Below, one piece after another: positions 30,180 to 38,908 of a DNA stretch of 64,000 nucleotides. A program made the translations under genes and the position numbers. The first letter of the stretch is position 1; every line of letters begins with the position of its first letter. The stretch comes from JACCZX01 sp963807155. Lineage in GTDB: Bacteria; Pseudomonadota; Gammaproteobacteria; Burkholderiales; Burkholderiaceae_F. The stretch covers positions 1 through 64,000 of the forward strand of contig CAWEAZ010000008.1 in the NCBI GenBank assembly GCA_963807155.1, written 5' to 3'. The notes below the pieces were generated by a model, which worked only from the letters and a program-made list of their open reading frames with translations, searched no databases and was not told the origin of the DNA.

Positions 30180-31364
30180 ATGAAACATGTAACACGCATC
30201 TGCGTCGCCGCTTCATTGCTTTGCGGTGTCGTGCTTAACGCCAACGCCGACGTCATCACTGACTGGAATATCAAGGCAGGCGAAATCGTCACCGAGTCCA
30301 AGCTCGGCACTCCACCCGCGATTCGCGCGATGGCGCTCGTGCAGACTGCTGTCTATGACGCAGTGAACGCTGTGCCGCCTGGCGCGTCGATCAACGCTGC
30401 AGTGGCTGCTGCCAATCGCGCCACGCTCACGAAGCTGATGCCCGCGCAGCAGGCAATGATCGATGCCGCCTACCAAGCGGCGTTGGCTCAGATCGCCGAC
30501 GGTGCGGCCAAAACTGCAGGAATTGCGGCCGGCGAACAGGCGGCCGTTGCGGTGCTCGCACAACGCGCCGATGACGGCGCTGCAACGGCTGAGTCTTATC
30601 GGCCGTACACGACGGCGGGCACTTATGTGCCAACGGCCACGCCTGCGGTGACTCAATGGCCGCAGCGCAAACCGTGGCTGATGGCAAGCGCAGCGCAGTT
30701 TCGGCCCGGCCCGCCGCCGGCGCTGACCAGCGACACTTGGGCGCGCGATTTCAACGAGGTCAAGTCGTTCGGCGTCAAGAACAGCGCAAAGCGCAGCACG
30801 GAGCAAAGCGACATCGCTCGCTTCTGGGAGTACTCGCTGCCGGCGATCTATCACGGCGTCGTGCGCTCCGTTGCGCAGGTTCCGGGACGCGATGTCGCGC
30901 AGAACGCACGCATGTTCGCGGCAGTGGCGCAGGCGATGGACGACGCGATGATCGGCGTGTTCGATGCCAAGTATCACTACAACTTCTGGCGTCCGGCGAC
31001 CGCGATCCGTAACGGCGACATTGACGGCAATGAAGCGACGCAGCGCGAAGCATCATGGTCATCCTTCGTTGACGCGCCGATGCACCCGGAGTACCCGAGC
31101 GCGCACAGCATCCTCGGTGCCGCGGTGGGTACGGTGTTAAAAGCCGAGATCGGCAAGGGTGCGATGCCGGTGTTGTCGACCACGAGTCCGACCGCGAAAG
31201 GCGCGGCACGCCGCTGGACCAACCTGGATGACTTCGCGCGCGAGGTCGCCGATTCGCGTATCTACGCCGGCATTCATTACAGAACCTCGACCGATGTCGG
31301 CATTGCGATGGGCAAGCAGATCGGAGAGTTGACGGTACAGAAGTTCGGTCAAGCGTCGCATTAG
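30180..31364 (+). CDS. Vanadium-dependent haloperoxidase/PAP2-like protein, exported
   Basis: 394 residues with a Sec signal (cleavage after NANA). The active-site set is present: KYHYNFWRPATAIR near residue 263 (Lys and Arg of the vanadate/phosphate pocket), HPEYPSAHSILGAAVG near 302 (Ser and His) and RIYAGIHYRTSTDVGIAMG near 360 (Arg and His). This is the order of vanadium haloperoxidases and related acid phosphatases. Exported family members in proteobacteria are rarely characterised, so halide oxidation and phosphatase activity are both possible. It follows the DUF3455 gene by 25 bases. Confidence 0.85.
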   Translation: MKHVTRICVAASLLCGVVLNANADVITDWNIKAGEIVTESKLGTPPAIRAMALVQTAVYDAVNAVPPGASINAAVAAANRATLTKLMPAQQAMIDAAYQAALAQIADGAAKTAGIAAGEQAAVAVLAQRADDGAATAESYRPYTTAGTYVPTATPAVTQWPQRKPWLMASAAQFRPGPPPALTSDTWARDFNEVKSFGVKNSAKRSTEQSDIARFWEYSLPAIYHGVVRSVAQVPGRDVAQNARMFAAVAQAMDDAMIGVFDAKYHYNFWRPATAIRNGDIDGNEATQREASWSSFVDAPMHPEYPSAHSILGAAVGTVLKAEIGKGAMPVLSTTSPTAKGAARRWTNLDDFAREVADSRIYAGIHYRTSTDVGIAMGKQIGELTVQKFGQASH

Positions 31365-31432
31365 TGAGCGAGACTGCGGGCCGGTTGCTAGAGTTGTGTT
31401 CTATCGGGCATTTCTTAGGTCTGGGCTGAGCG

Positions 31433-31612
31433 ATGAACTGCGTGTTGTGCATGGACAAGATGTTCTTGTGCGAAACATGCAGCCAGTTGACGCCTTGGCC
31501 GTGCCCGATGGAGCACGATTGCTCGATGCCGTGCCCGCAGTGCAATCCCGAAGGCGATTCGCCGGGCGGTTTTGAATCGACCGAGCGCGGTGAGGGACGC
31601 GAGCGCTATTGA
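31433..31612 (+). CDS. 59-residue Cys-rich (zinc-ribbon-like) protein
   Basis: A short open frame starting MNCVLCMDKMFLCETCSQL, then PCPMEHDCSMPCPQCNP. Eight cysteines fall at residues 3, 6, 13, 16, 24, 30, 34 and 37, including three CxxC pairs, with a His at 28. The C-terminal 20 residues are charged and Gly-rich. This spacing could bind two zinc ions. It has no signal peptide. Its TGA overlaps the TTG start of the following TPR gene, which argues for coupling and for the frame being genuine. No Shine-Dalgarno is obvious. No family is known to me. Confidence 0.55.
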   Translation: MNCVLCMDKMFLCETCSQLTPWPCPMEHDCSMPCPQCNPEGDSPGGFESTERGEGRERY

Positions 31613-32505
31613 GTAGACGTGTCAGTAAGTACGTGTGTCGCCGTTATTTAATCTGCTTAGTATTCGGCTCGGTCTACGCGTCGTCAGCCATGGCCATTGA
31701 TCTTGCGCCGCTATGGGATTTCAACCAGCCCGAGCTGAGTGAGCAGCGCTTTCGTGCAGCGCTCGCAGGCGCCAGCCCCGATGATGCTCTGATTCTGCAA
31801 ACGCAAATCGCGCGCACCTACGGACTGCGGCGCGACTTCGCGGGTGCACAGCAAATACTTAAGAGTATCGAGCCGCAAGTTGCGACTGCGAATCCCGAAG
31901 TTCGCGTGCGCTATGAACTCGAGTTCGGCCGAACGCTGGCGTCAGCCAAGCATGCAGCTGATTCGCAGACACCGGCTGTTAAGGAGCAGGCGCGAGCCAG
32001 ATACTTGCGTGCGCTCGAGCTTGCGAAGGCCGACCACCTGGATGCTCTCGCGATCGATGCCGTGCACATGCTCGCGTTCGTCGACACAGCGCCGACGGAC
32101 CAATTGAAATGGGGCGAGGAAGCGCTTGCGATCGCGCTCTCGTCATCGCAGCCTGCCGCGCGCAAATGGGAGGCGTCGGTTCGTAACAACGTGGGTTACG
32201 CGCTGCATCAACTGCAGCGCTATGACGAGGCGTTGGCTCAGTTTCAGCAAGCGCTGGCGCTGCGCGAGCGTGCCGACGATGCGGAAGCCACGCGTGCCGC
32301 GCACTGGATGGTCGCCTGGACCCTGCGCGCATTGAATCGGTTGGATGAAGCACTCGCGATCCAGTTGCGTCTTGAACGTGAATGCGAGGCGGCCGGTGTG
32401 CCGGATCCGTACGTATTCGATGAGCTGGAAGCGCTATATCGCGCGCGAGGCGACGACGTTCGGGCTCGTGAGTACGCAAACAGAAGAAAGCAGTTGACCC
32501 GATGA
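31609..32505 (+). CDS. TPR-repeat protein with a signal-like N-terminus
   Basis: 298 residues from a TTG start overlapping the stop of the Cys-rich gene. A hydrophobic stretch follows (LICLVFGSVYASSAMA), probably a signal peptide. The rest is TPR-like: LILQTQIARTYGLRRDFAGA near 60, VRNNVGYALHQLQRYDEALA near 190 and HWMVAWTLRALNRLDEALAI near 235, each with the A/G/Y/A pattern of TPR helices. Probably a periplasmic scaffold or binding protein. Specific function unknown. Confidence 0.7.
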   Translation: MSRRVSKYVCRRYLICLVFGSVYASSAMAIDLAPLWDFNQPELSEQRFRAALAGASPDDALILQTQIARTYGLRRDFAGAQQILKSIEPQVATANPEVRVRYELEFGRTLASAKHAADSQTPAVKEQARARYLRALELAKADHLDALAIDAVHMLAFVDTAPTDQLKWGEEALAIALSSSQPAARKWEASVRNNVGYALHQLQRYDEALAQFQQALALRERADDAEATRAAHWMVAWTLRALNRLDEALAIQLRLERECEAAGVPDPYVFDELEALYRARGDDVRAREYANRRKQLTR

Positions 32506-32530
32506 GCTAGAGCGACCGGGAGGCCAGCGC

Positions 32531-33328
32531 CTATTGCTTCGGCTGCTTGTGGGCGTTGTGCTCCATTTCTGCGGTGTTCAGCGTCATCATCTGCTCGCCG
32601 ATCCAGATCTTGTCGCGCTCGGTTTCGTTGGGATAGATGTGCGTCATCCAGCCAAGCGCTAGCGGAATCCAGTAGCCGCCCGCGTCTTTACACGTAGCTT
32701 CGTCGCCGATCGAGCCGGCAAAGCCGAAGCGCGCGTTCGGACCATCCCAGTCTTTCCTCGGAGTGCCGCTTGGCCAACCGCAGAAGTGCACGTGACGGTG
32801 CCAGACACCGACACTGAGCGGTACACGCTTGTCCAGCTCAGCGGGCAGTGCGTTGCCGGGTGCGGTGTACATGACACCTACTGCCTGCATGCCTTTGGGG
32901 GTGCGCTTGTAGAGAATCGAACCCGGACGCTCGAGGTCGATGGCGGTCTTTTCGTTGCCGGCGCGAAAGTGGTGCGTGTAATGCACTTCTTCGCCGATCT
33001 TTCCGGAGGGGGCAAACGGTGCATAGCCTTCGGCTTCGGCGTCGGCGACGTCGCGATAGGTTTCAAGCACGCGGCGCGCGGCGGCGCGAATTTCTTCGGC
33101 ACGCGCGGCATCGCCCGGCTGCGGCGGCTGCCGCACGCTCATCTGCATGTGTTTGCCCATCATGTGCGTCTGCACCGGCGTGTCGCTCGTCTCTCCGCTG
33201 ACCCAGCGCAGCACGCGCTGCCACAGTGGTACCCCGGCGTTGGCGGTGCCCGCGCCGATCAGCAGCGCGGCGATCGCGGCAAATATCAGAAGCCTGCGGG
33301 TCCTCATTGACATATCTCCGGGCCGCAT
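32531..33328 (-). CDS. Exported His-rich protein of unknown function
   Basis: About 260 residues. Start choices are at 33328 or, six codons in, at 33310 (MRTRRLLIFAAIAALLIGAG), a signal peptide ending in ANA. The mature protein has an amphipathic segment (EIRAAARRVLETYRDVADAE) and then His-containing blocks: EEVHYTHHFRAGNE, VGVWHRHVHFCGWPSG and LALGWMTHIYPNE. The clustered His, Cys and acidic residues suggest a metal site. Single proteins of this kind recur in proteobacteria without assigned function. It lies downstream of the bkd operon but beyond a hairpin. Confidence 0.65.
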   Translation of the reverse strand: MRPGDMSMRTRRLLIFAAIAALLIGAGTANAGVPLWQRVLRWVSGETSDTPVQTHMMGKHMQMSVRQPPQPGDAARAEEIRAAARRVLETYRDVADAEAEGYAPFAPSGKIGEEVHYTHHFRAGNEKTAIDLERPGSILYKRTPKGMQAVGVMYTAPGNALPAELDKRVPLSVGVWHRHVHFCGWPSGTPRKDWDGPNARFGFAGSIGDEATCKDAGGYWIPLALGWMTHIYPNETERDKIWIGEQMMTLNTAEMEHNAHKQPKQ

Positions 33329-33400
33329 CGTGACTGCTCCTCGGTTCTTACAGAGCTCAATGCTGATATGGAGTACCCGTGTCGTGTGTGTCGTTTGGTG

Positions 33401-33428
33401 TCGTGCATGTCATTGTTGACATGCACGA
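33401..33428. terminator. Perfect 12-bp-stem hairpin after bkdB
   Basis: TCGTGCATGTCA and TGACATGCACGA form a 12-bp stem around a four-base loop, 17 bases past the bkdB stop. No T run follows on the minus strand, so it may act as a rho-dependent stop, an mRNA-end stabiliser or a protein-binding palindrome. It separates bkd from the unrelated gene downstream. Confidence 0.5.
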
Positions 33429-33445
33429 ATGATGGCCGTCACGAC

Positions 33446-34708
33446 TTACGCCTGCGGAATGAACAAGGTGGCGGGCACTTCCAGCAAGCGGCGCACTCTT
33501 TGAATGAACTCGGCGGCGTCCTGACCATCGACGACACGATGGTCGAACGACGACGACAGGTTCATCAGCTTGCGCGCGATCACGGCGCTGCCCACAAACA
33601 TCGGCCGCTCGACGATCCGGTTGATGCCGACGATGGCCACTTCCGGATGGTTGATGATCGGCGTCGACACGATGCCGCCCAGTGGGCCCAGGCTCGAGAT
33701 CGTGATCGTCGACCCGCTTAGCTCCCCGCGATCTGCTTTGCCGTCGCGCGCGGCGCCGGCCAGGCGCGACACTTCAGCGGCACTTTCCCAGATGTCGCGC
33801 GCCTCGGCGTGCTTGACGACCGGCACCACGAGTCCGGACTTGGTTTGCGTTGCGATGCCCAGATGCACCGCGCGATAGCGGGTGATGATGCCGGCGTCGT
33901 CGTCAAAGTGCGCGTTGATCTGCGGATAGTCGGCGACTGCGAGCACCACCGCGCGCATGATGAACGGCAGCAAGGTGAGCTTCGGTTGATCTTCGCGGCG
34001 CGTTTCATTCAGGAAGGCGCGCAGCTTTTCGAGCTCGGTGACATCGACTTCTTCGACGTACGCGAAGTGCGGAATGCGGCGCTTCGACTCCTGCATTTTT
34101 TGCGCGATCTTGCGGCGCAGTCCGATGACCGGGATTTGTTCGGTGTCGTCCCGTTTGATTAAGCCCGATGGCGTGCGCGCACCGGCAGGCGCGCGCTTGC
34201 CCGCTGCGTGCGCATCGAGGTCGCCGTGTTCGATGCGGCCTGCCGGGCCGCTGCCTGAGACGTCACGCAGTTCGATGCCGAGCTCGCGTGCGTGCCGCCG
34301 CACCGATGGCGATGCGAGCGGTTTTTGATCGGAAGCTGGGCTCGGTGAGGGTACCGCCGCAGTGCGCGCCGGCGCCGCTCCGTTGCCTGCTTTTGCGACC
34401 GTTGCGGCTGCAGCGGTGGGTGGCGCAGCGGTAGCCGTTGCCTTTGCGATCTCATCGGTGCCGCCGCCATCGACATCGAGTCGCATCAACTCGGCGCCGA
34501 CGGCAACCACATCGCCTGCCTTGGCGCCCAGCGCAATCACCTTGCCTTTTACCGGCGAAGGAATCTCCACCGCCGCTTTATCGGTCATCACATCGGCGAG
34601 CGCTTGATCCTCCTGCACCTCGTCGCCCGGCTTGACATGCCACGCGACGACTTCGACTTCGGCAATGCCTTCACCGATATCCGGCATCTTGATGACGTGA
34701 ACGTTCAT
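33446..34708 (-). CDS. bkdB: Branched-chain 2-oxoacid dehydrogenase E2 (lipoamide acyltransferase)
   Basis: 420 residues from the ATG at 34708. An N-terminal lipoyl domain begins IKMPDIGEGIAEVEVVAW, with the lipoylated Lys in DVMTDKAAVEIPSPV near residue 44. An Ala/Pro-rich linker follows, then an E1/E3-binding domain (LASPSVRRHARELGIELRDV near 130). The C-terminal catalytic domain ends SSFDHRVVDGQDAAEFIQRV, with the DHRxxDG active site. The complex converts branched-chain 2-oxo acids from Val, Leu and Ile to acyl-CoAs in the cytoplasm. Third gene of bkdA1-bkdA2-bkdB. No lipoamide dehydrogenase follows in this window. Confidence 0.93.
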   Translation of the reverse strand: MNVHVIKMPDIGEGIAEVEVVAWHVKPGDEVQEDQALADVMTDKAAVEIPSPVKGKVIALGAKAGDVVAVGAELMRLDVDGGGTDEIAKATATAAPPTAAAATVAKAGNGAAPARTAAVPSPSPASDQKPLASPSVRRHARELGIELRDVSGSGPAGRIEHGDLDAHAAGKRAPAGARTPSGLIKRDDTEQIPVIGLRRKIAQKMQESKRRIPHFAYVEEVDVTELEKLRAFLNETRREDQPKLTLLPFIMRAVVLAVADYPQINAHFDDDAGIITRYRAVHLGIATQTKSGLVVPVVKHAEARDIWESAAEVSRLAGAARDGKADRGELSGSTITISSLGPLGGIVSTPIINHPEVAIVGINRIVERPMFVGSAVIARKLMNLSSSFDHRVVDGQDAAEFIQRVRRLLEVPATLFIPQA

Positions 34709-34778
34709 GCTGCCCCCTCGCCCTGCGGGCGGTCCCCCCAAGGGGGACGCGAGCGCCTTCGGAGCGGCCGTGCGGCGC

Positions 34779-35792
34779 TCATGCGCTCATCGCCCGCTTC
34801 AGCGCCTCGCCGACACGCGCGGGCCCGGGGAAGTAATCCCACTCGAGCGCGTGCGGATACGGCGTGTCCCATCCGGTCACGCGCTCGATCGGCGCTTCCA
34901 GATGGTAGAAGCAGTGCTCCTGCACCAGCGACATCAGTTCAGCGCCGAAGCCGCTGGTGCGGGTGGCTTCATGCACGATCACGCAGCGCCCGGTTTTCTT
35001 GACCGACTCGACGATCGCGTCGAGATCGAGCGGCCATAAAGTGAGCAGATCGATGATCTCGGCGTCGATGCCCGCTTCTGCCGCGGCAGCCTCCGCTACG
35101 AACACCATCGTGCCGTACGCGATCACGGTGAGATCGGCGCCCGCGCGAAATATCTTCGCCTTTGACAGCGGCACCTTGTAGTAGCCGTCGGCCACTTCGC
35201 CGAGCGGATGCTTGGACCACGGCACGATGGGTTTGTCGTGATGGCCATCGAACGGGCCGTTGTAAAGCCGCTTCGGCTCGAGGAAGACCACGGGATCGTC
35301 GTCCTCGATCGCCGATATCAACAATCCTTTTGCGTCTTGCGGATTCGACGGCACCACGGTCTTTAAACCGGATACATGCGTGAACAGTGCCTCGGGACTC
35401 TGGCTATGCGTTTGCCCGCCATAGATGCCGCCGCCGGTCGGCATGCGCACGACGATCGGCGCCGTAAAGTCGCCGGCAGAGCGATAGCGCAAGCGTGCGG
35501 CTTCGGACACCAGCTGGTCGTAGGCCGGATAAAAGTAATCGGCAAACTGAATCTCGGCCACCGGCCGCAGGCCGTACGCGCCCATGCCGACCGCGATGCC
35601 GACGATGCCGCCTTCGGAGATCGGCGTGTCGAACACGCGCGACGTGCCGTACTTGGCCTGCAGGCCTTCGGTGCAGCGAAACACGCCGCCGAAGTAGCCG
35701 ACGTCTTCGCCGAACACCACCACGTTGTTATCGCGCTCGAGCATCACGTCCATCGCCGAGCGAATCGCCTGCACCATCGTCATCGTGGCCAT
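34779..35792 (-). CDS. bkdA2: Branched-chain 2-oxoacid dehydrogenase E1 beta
   Basis: 337 residues with the E1-beta pattern MTMVQAIRSAMDVMLERDNN then VVVFGEDVGYFGGVFRCTEG, and later YDQLVSEAARLRYRSAG and HVSGLKTVVPSNPQDAKGLL. The C-terminal transketolase-like domain carries VIAYGTMVFVAEAAAAEAGI and CVIVHEATRTSGFGAEL. It forms the alpha2beta2 E1 with bkdA1, from which it is separated by two bases. Together they decarboxylate branched 2-oxo acids on thiamine diphosphate and acylate the E2 lipoyl group. Confidence 0.93.
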   Translation of the reverse strand: MATMTMVQAIRSAMDVMLERDNNVVVFGEDVGYFGGVFRCTEGLQAKYGTSRVFDTPISEGGIVGIAVGMGAYGLRPVAEIQFADYFYPAYDQLVSEAARLRYRSAGDFTAPIVVRMPTGGGIYGGQTHSQSPEALFTHVSGLKTVVPSNPQDAKGLLISAIEDDDPVVFLEPKRLYNGPFDGHHDKPIVPWSKHPLGEVADGYYKVPLSKAKIFRAGADLTVIAYGTMVFVAEAAAAEAGIDAEIIDLLTLWPLDLDAIVESVKKTGRCVIVHEATRTSGFGAELMSLVQEHCFYHLEAPIERVTGWDTPYPHALEWDYFPGPARVGEALKRAMSA

Positions 35793-35794
35793 CG

Positions 35795-37033
35795 CTATAT
35801 TCCCGCCTGCTGGCGTTGCCGGCGCAGATGCTCCGGCATTTCTTTGTAGACATCCTCGAACATCGTGGAGGCGCTCGGCAGCGGGCCGGTGGCCAACGTG
35901 CCGAAGCTCTCGGCGGTTTTCTGCGCCGCCTTCACTTCTTCCTCCAGAGCCGACTGAGTTCGCGCGTGCTCCTCATCGGACCACGCGCCGATGCGAATCA
36001 GATGCTGCTTCAGCCGCTGCACCGGGTCGCCGAGAGGAAACGAAGTCCAGTCTTCGGCCGGGCGGTACTTCGACGGATCATCCGAAGTCGAATGCGCCGC
36101 TGCGCGATAGGTGATCCATTCGATCAGCGTCGGGCCGAGATTGGAGCGCGCGCGCTCGATCGCCCACTGTGACGCCGCATAGACCGCCAGAAAATCATTG
36201 CCATCGACGCGCAACGCCGGCACGCCGTAGCCGACACCACGCGCGGCAAACGTCGTCTCCGCGCCGCCCGCAATGCTTTGAAACGAAGAGATCGCCCACT
36301 GGTTGTTGACGACGTTCAGGATCACCGGTGCGCGATACACCGCGGCGAACGTCAGCGCGTAGTGGAAATCGCCTTCGGCCGTCGATCCGTCGCCGATCCA
36401 GCCGGATGCGATCTTGCTGTCGCCCTTGATCGCGGAGGCCATTGCCCAGCCCACGGCCTGAATGAACTGCGTGCCCAGGTTGCCGGAGATCGAAAAGAAT
36501 CCCAGCTTGCGTGACGAGTACATCACCGGTAACTGCCGGCCCTTCAGAGCGTCTTTCGAATTCGACAGAATCTGACACATCATGTCGACCAGCGGCATGC
36601 CGCGCACGATCAGATAGCCCTGCTGCCGATAGCTCGGGAAGAACATGTCGTCGGCGCCAAGCGCGAGACCCTGCGCCACGCCAAGAGCTTCTTCGCCGAG
36701 GCACTGCATATAGAACGACGCCTTTTTCTGCCGCTGCGCCAGTTGCATCCGCGTATCGAACACGCGCGTTTTCATCATCGCGCGCAGACCGGTGCGCAGC
36801 AGCTCCGCGTCGACCTGCGGCACCCATGGCCCGACTGCGTTGCCGGCGTCGTCGAGCACGCGCACCAGGCTGTACGCATAGTCGTGCATCTGTGCCGCTG
36901 ACGCGTGCACCGGCGGGCGATCAACGCTGCCGGCGGGTGCAAGCTTCAGGTACGAGAAGTCAGGCTTGTCTCCGGGGCGTGCAGGAGGCTCCGGTACCTG
37001 CAGAGTGAGGCGGGGCGGTTCGTTCTTGCCCAT
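35795..37033 (-). CDS. bkdA1: Branched-chain 2-oxoacid dehydrogenase E1 alpha
   Basis: 412 residues, close to the Pseudomonas BkdA1 length. The N-terminal RLTLQVPEPPARPGDKPDFS extension and FYMQCLGEEALGVAQGLAL are typical of the Bkd subgroup. The thiamine diphosphate motif is GWIGDGSTAEGDFHYALTFA near residue 215, followed by VILNVVNNQWAISSFQS. The phosphorylation-loop region reads ITYRAAAHSTSDDPSKY, the branched-chain rather than the pyruvate type. It is the first gene of a three-gene minus-strand operon, and its promoter should lie in the gap upstream of 37033. Confidence 0.95.
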   Translation of the reverse strand: MGKNEPPRLTLQVPEPPARPGDKPDFSYLKLAPAGSVDRPPVHASAAQMHDYAYSLVRVLDDAGNAVGPWVPQVDAELLRTGLRAMMKTRVFDTRMQLAQRQKKASFYMQCLGEEALGVAQGLALGADDMFFPSYRQQGYLIVRGMPLVDMMCQILSNSKDALKGRQLPVMYSSRKLGFFSISGNLGTQFIQAVGWAMASAIKGDSKIASGWIGDGSTAEGDFHYALTFAAVYRAPVILNVVNNQWAISSFQSIAGGAETTFAARGVGYGVPALRVDGNDFLAVYAASQWAIERARSNLGPTLIEWITYRAAAHSTSDDPSKYRPAEDWTSFPLGDPVQRLKQHLIRIGAWSDEEHARTQSALEEEVKAAQKTAESFGTLATGPLPSASTMFEDVYKEMPEHLRRQRQQAGI

Positions 37034-37280
37034 GGGTCTGTCTCCAAAACTTGTGGTTCTGGTTGATATGCGGCGGCGTCGCGGGTAGCGAATTTAGTAA
37101 GCCAGCAAGTGGCAAGCCGGCCGTTTGCGCGTGGCGCGGTAGGCAGTGTGCACCACTTACGGTTTAGCGGTCGAGCGCAGCGCTGTTAAGGCGCTTGATG
37201 GGTGATTTGCAACTTTTCCGAAAGACTTCGCTTCGTCAGCGCAGGCAGGATGTGCTGCGCGGAGGTCTTCAGGATAGGGC
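37034..37280. other. Intergenic region upstream of bkdA1
   Basis: About 250 bases. No gene is supported; the region should hold the bkd promoter. A short repeat (GCGCAGCGCTG near 37176) is present but not distinctive. Confidence 0.4.
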
Positions 37281-37505
37281 TTACCTGGGCGAGCGGACGT
37301 CCTCTGACGCTGCTTTTGCAAGTGGCGCTTGCTGCAAGCGCTCCACCAGATCGGCAGTGACCAGCTCTGCTGTCATTGCCGCGAGCTTCATCCGCATCAG
37401 AACTGCGTACACCGTTCGACTGTGGCCGCGCGCGGTCAGGCGGTCGAGCTCGCATGCGAGGCGCTCGACGTCTTTGCACAGATGAATGATTCGATCCGAA
37501 ATCAT
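37281..37505 (-). CDS. Possible small helical protein
   Basis: About 74 residues from an ATG at 37505 (ISDRIIHLCKDVERLACELD, then RMKLAAMTAELVTADLVERL). It is strongly amphipathic and plausible as a coiled-coil regulator, but no ribosome site is obvious and no family is recognised. It could be a chance frame. It lies upstream of both bkd and aap and could be tested as a local regulator. Confidence 0.35.
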   Translation of the reverse strand: MISDRIIHLCKDVERLACELDRLTARGHSRTVYAVLMRMKLAAMTAELVTADLVERLQQAPLAKAASEDVRSPR

Positions 37506-37511
37506 TACCAA

Positions 37512-37807
37512 TCGTTACGGCATTCAATTCGTGCCGCCTGTTCAATCGATGCGATGCCAGTGTGTCGTTGTTCCGGCCCCGCAATTGCGTCGATAAGCGA
37601 GGGATTCGAATGCACCAAAAAAGGGGGGATTCGGGCGCGTCTTCACGCGTCCCACCGACTCGTGTTTTTCAAAGCAAACGGAGCGAGTACCCCGGCATCC
37701 GAGGCCGAAACGCCTGTAAAACCGGGTGGTTTCGCCACCAATGGCGCCGGCGAGCACAACCGCTTATATTGAAGCGTGCCGTGTCGACACGCCTGGGAGG
37801 AGAAACC
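37512..37807. promoter_or_regulatory. Upstream region of the aap operon
   Basis: About 300 bases in front of aapJ. It contains a GGGAGGAG ribosome site just before the start. No gene is supported. A weak GG-N10-GC pair at 37575-37588 resembles a sigma54 element but lacks the full consensus. Confidence 0.4.
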
Positions 37808-38842
37808 ATGAATAAAAGGTCTGCCGTGAAATGGATTGCAGGTACTGCCGTGCTGCTGACGGCTGCGGTCAGTCTTCCGGCGCATGCCGGCAAGACGCTG
37901 GATGCGATGAAGCAGCGGGGAGCGCTTGTCTGCGGGGTCAATGTCGGCCTTGCCGGTTTTTCAGCCGCCGACAGCCAGGGCAACTGGACCGGGCTCGACG
38001 TGGATATCTGCAAGGCGTTGGCCGCTTCCGTGCTGAGCGACCCGAACAAAGTGAAGTGGGTGCCACTGACAGCGCAAGCCCGGTTTACTGCGCTGCAGTC
38101 GGGCGAGGTCGACATCCTGTCGCGGAACACGACTTGGACGCTGACGCGCGACGCGTCGCTCGGACTCGATTTTGTGGGCGTCACTTACTACGACGGCCAG
38201 GGCTTTATGGTGGCCAAGAAGACGAAGCTCACCAGCGCCAAGAGTTTGAAGGGTGTCGATGTCTGCGTGCAATCCGGCACGACGACCGAGAAGAACCTGA
38301 ACGACTACAACCGGAGCAATGACCTGAAAATGAAGCCGGTGGTGTTCGAAGGCTTGGAAGCGTCGGTGAAGGCTTTCTTCTCAGGGCGTTGCCAGGCCTA
38401 CACGACGGACGCTTCGGGCATGGCCTCGATTCGCAACAAGGAGGCGAGTAACCCCGACGACTACGTGATCCTGCCCGAGTTGATTTCGAAGGAGCCGCTC
38501 GGACCGGCGGTGCGCCGCGGTGACGACGAATGGTTCGCCATTGCCAAGTGGGTGCTCTTTGCCTTGATCGAAGCCGAGGAATACGGGATTACGCAAGCCA
38601 ATGTCGACAAGATGAAGGCGAGCACCGATCCGGCCGTGCAACGCATCCTCGGTACCGGAGAGGATATGGGCAAGCTGCTTGGCCTCGACAAAGAGTGGGC
38701 GTACCGCGCGATCAAGGCCGTTGGCAACTACGGCGAGATCTTCGAGCGCAACGTTGGACCGAACTCCGCGCTGAAGCTGCCGCGCGGGCTCAACAACTTG
38801 TGGAACAAGGGCGGAATCATGTACGCCCCGCCTATTCGGTAA
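37808..38842 (+). CDS. aapJ: General L-amino-acid ABC transporter, periplasmic binding protein
   Basis: 344 residues with a Sec signal (cleavage after AHA near residue 28) and the type II binding-protein fold typical of AapJ: KTLDAMKQRGALVCGVNVGL, GFSAADSQGNWTGLDVDICK, RFTALQSGEVDILSRNTTWT and CVQSGTTTEKNLNDYNRS. AapJ captures a broad range of L-amino acids for the AapQMP importer. It is first in the operon, and a hairpin follows before aapQ, consistent with excess binding protein. Confidence 0.93.
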   Translation: MNKRSAVKWIAGTAVLLTAAVSLPAHAGKTLDAMKQRGALVCGVNVGLAGFSAADSQGNWTGLDVDICKALAASVLSDPNKVKWVPLTAQARFTALQSGEVDILSRNTTWTLTRDASLGLDFVGVTYYDGQGFMVAKKTKLTSAKSLKGVDVCVQSGTTTEKNLNDYNRSNDLKMKPVVFEGLEASVKAFFSGRCQAYTTDASGMASIRNKEASNPDDYVILPELISKEPLGPAVRRGDDEWFAIAKWVLFALIEAEEYGITQANVDKMKASTDPAVQRILGTGEDMGKLLGLDKEWAYRAIKAVGNYGEIFERNVGPNSALKLPRGLNNLWNKGGIMYAPPIR

Positions 38843-38874
38843 ATAAGCGCTGACGGATTGCGTTCGGGCTTGAA

Positions 38875-38901
38875 CCTCCCTCGTTCGCCAACCGAGGGAG
38901 G
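38875..38901 (+). promoter_or_regulatory. Hairpin masking the aapQ ribosome site
   Basis: CCTCCCTCG (38875-38883) pairs perfectly with CGAGGGAGG (38893-38901) around a nine-base loop. The right arm contains the GGGAGG Shine-Dalgarno of aapQ, whose ATG lies at 38909. When folded, the site would be occluded and the hairpin would also protect the aapJ message 3' end. Confidence 0.6.
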
Positions 38902-38908
38902 ACTTTCA

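Noticed and set aside
37575..37588. GG-N10-GC pair upstream of aapJ as a sigma54 promoter.
   Set aside because: Only the invariant dinucleotides match, the distance to the start is about 220 bases, and no NtrC-like sites were found nearby.
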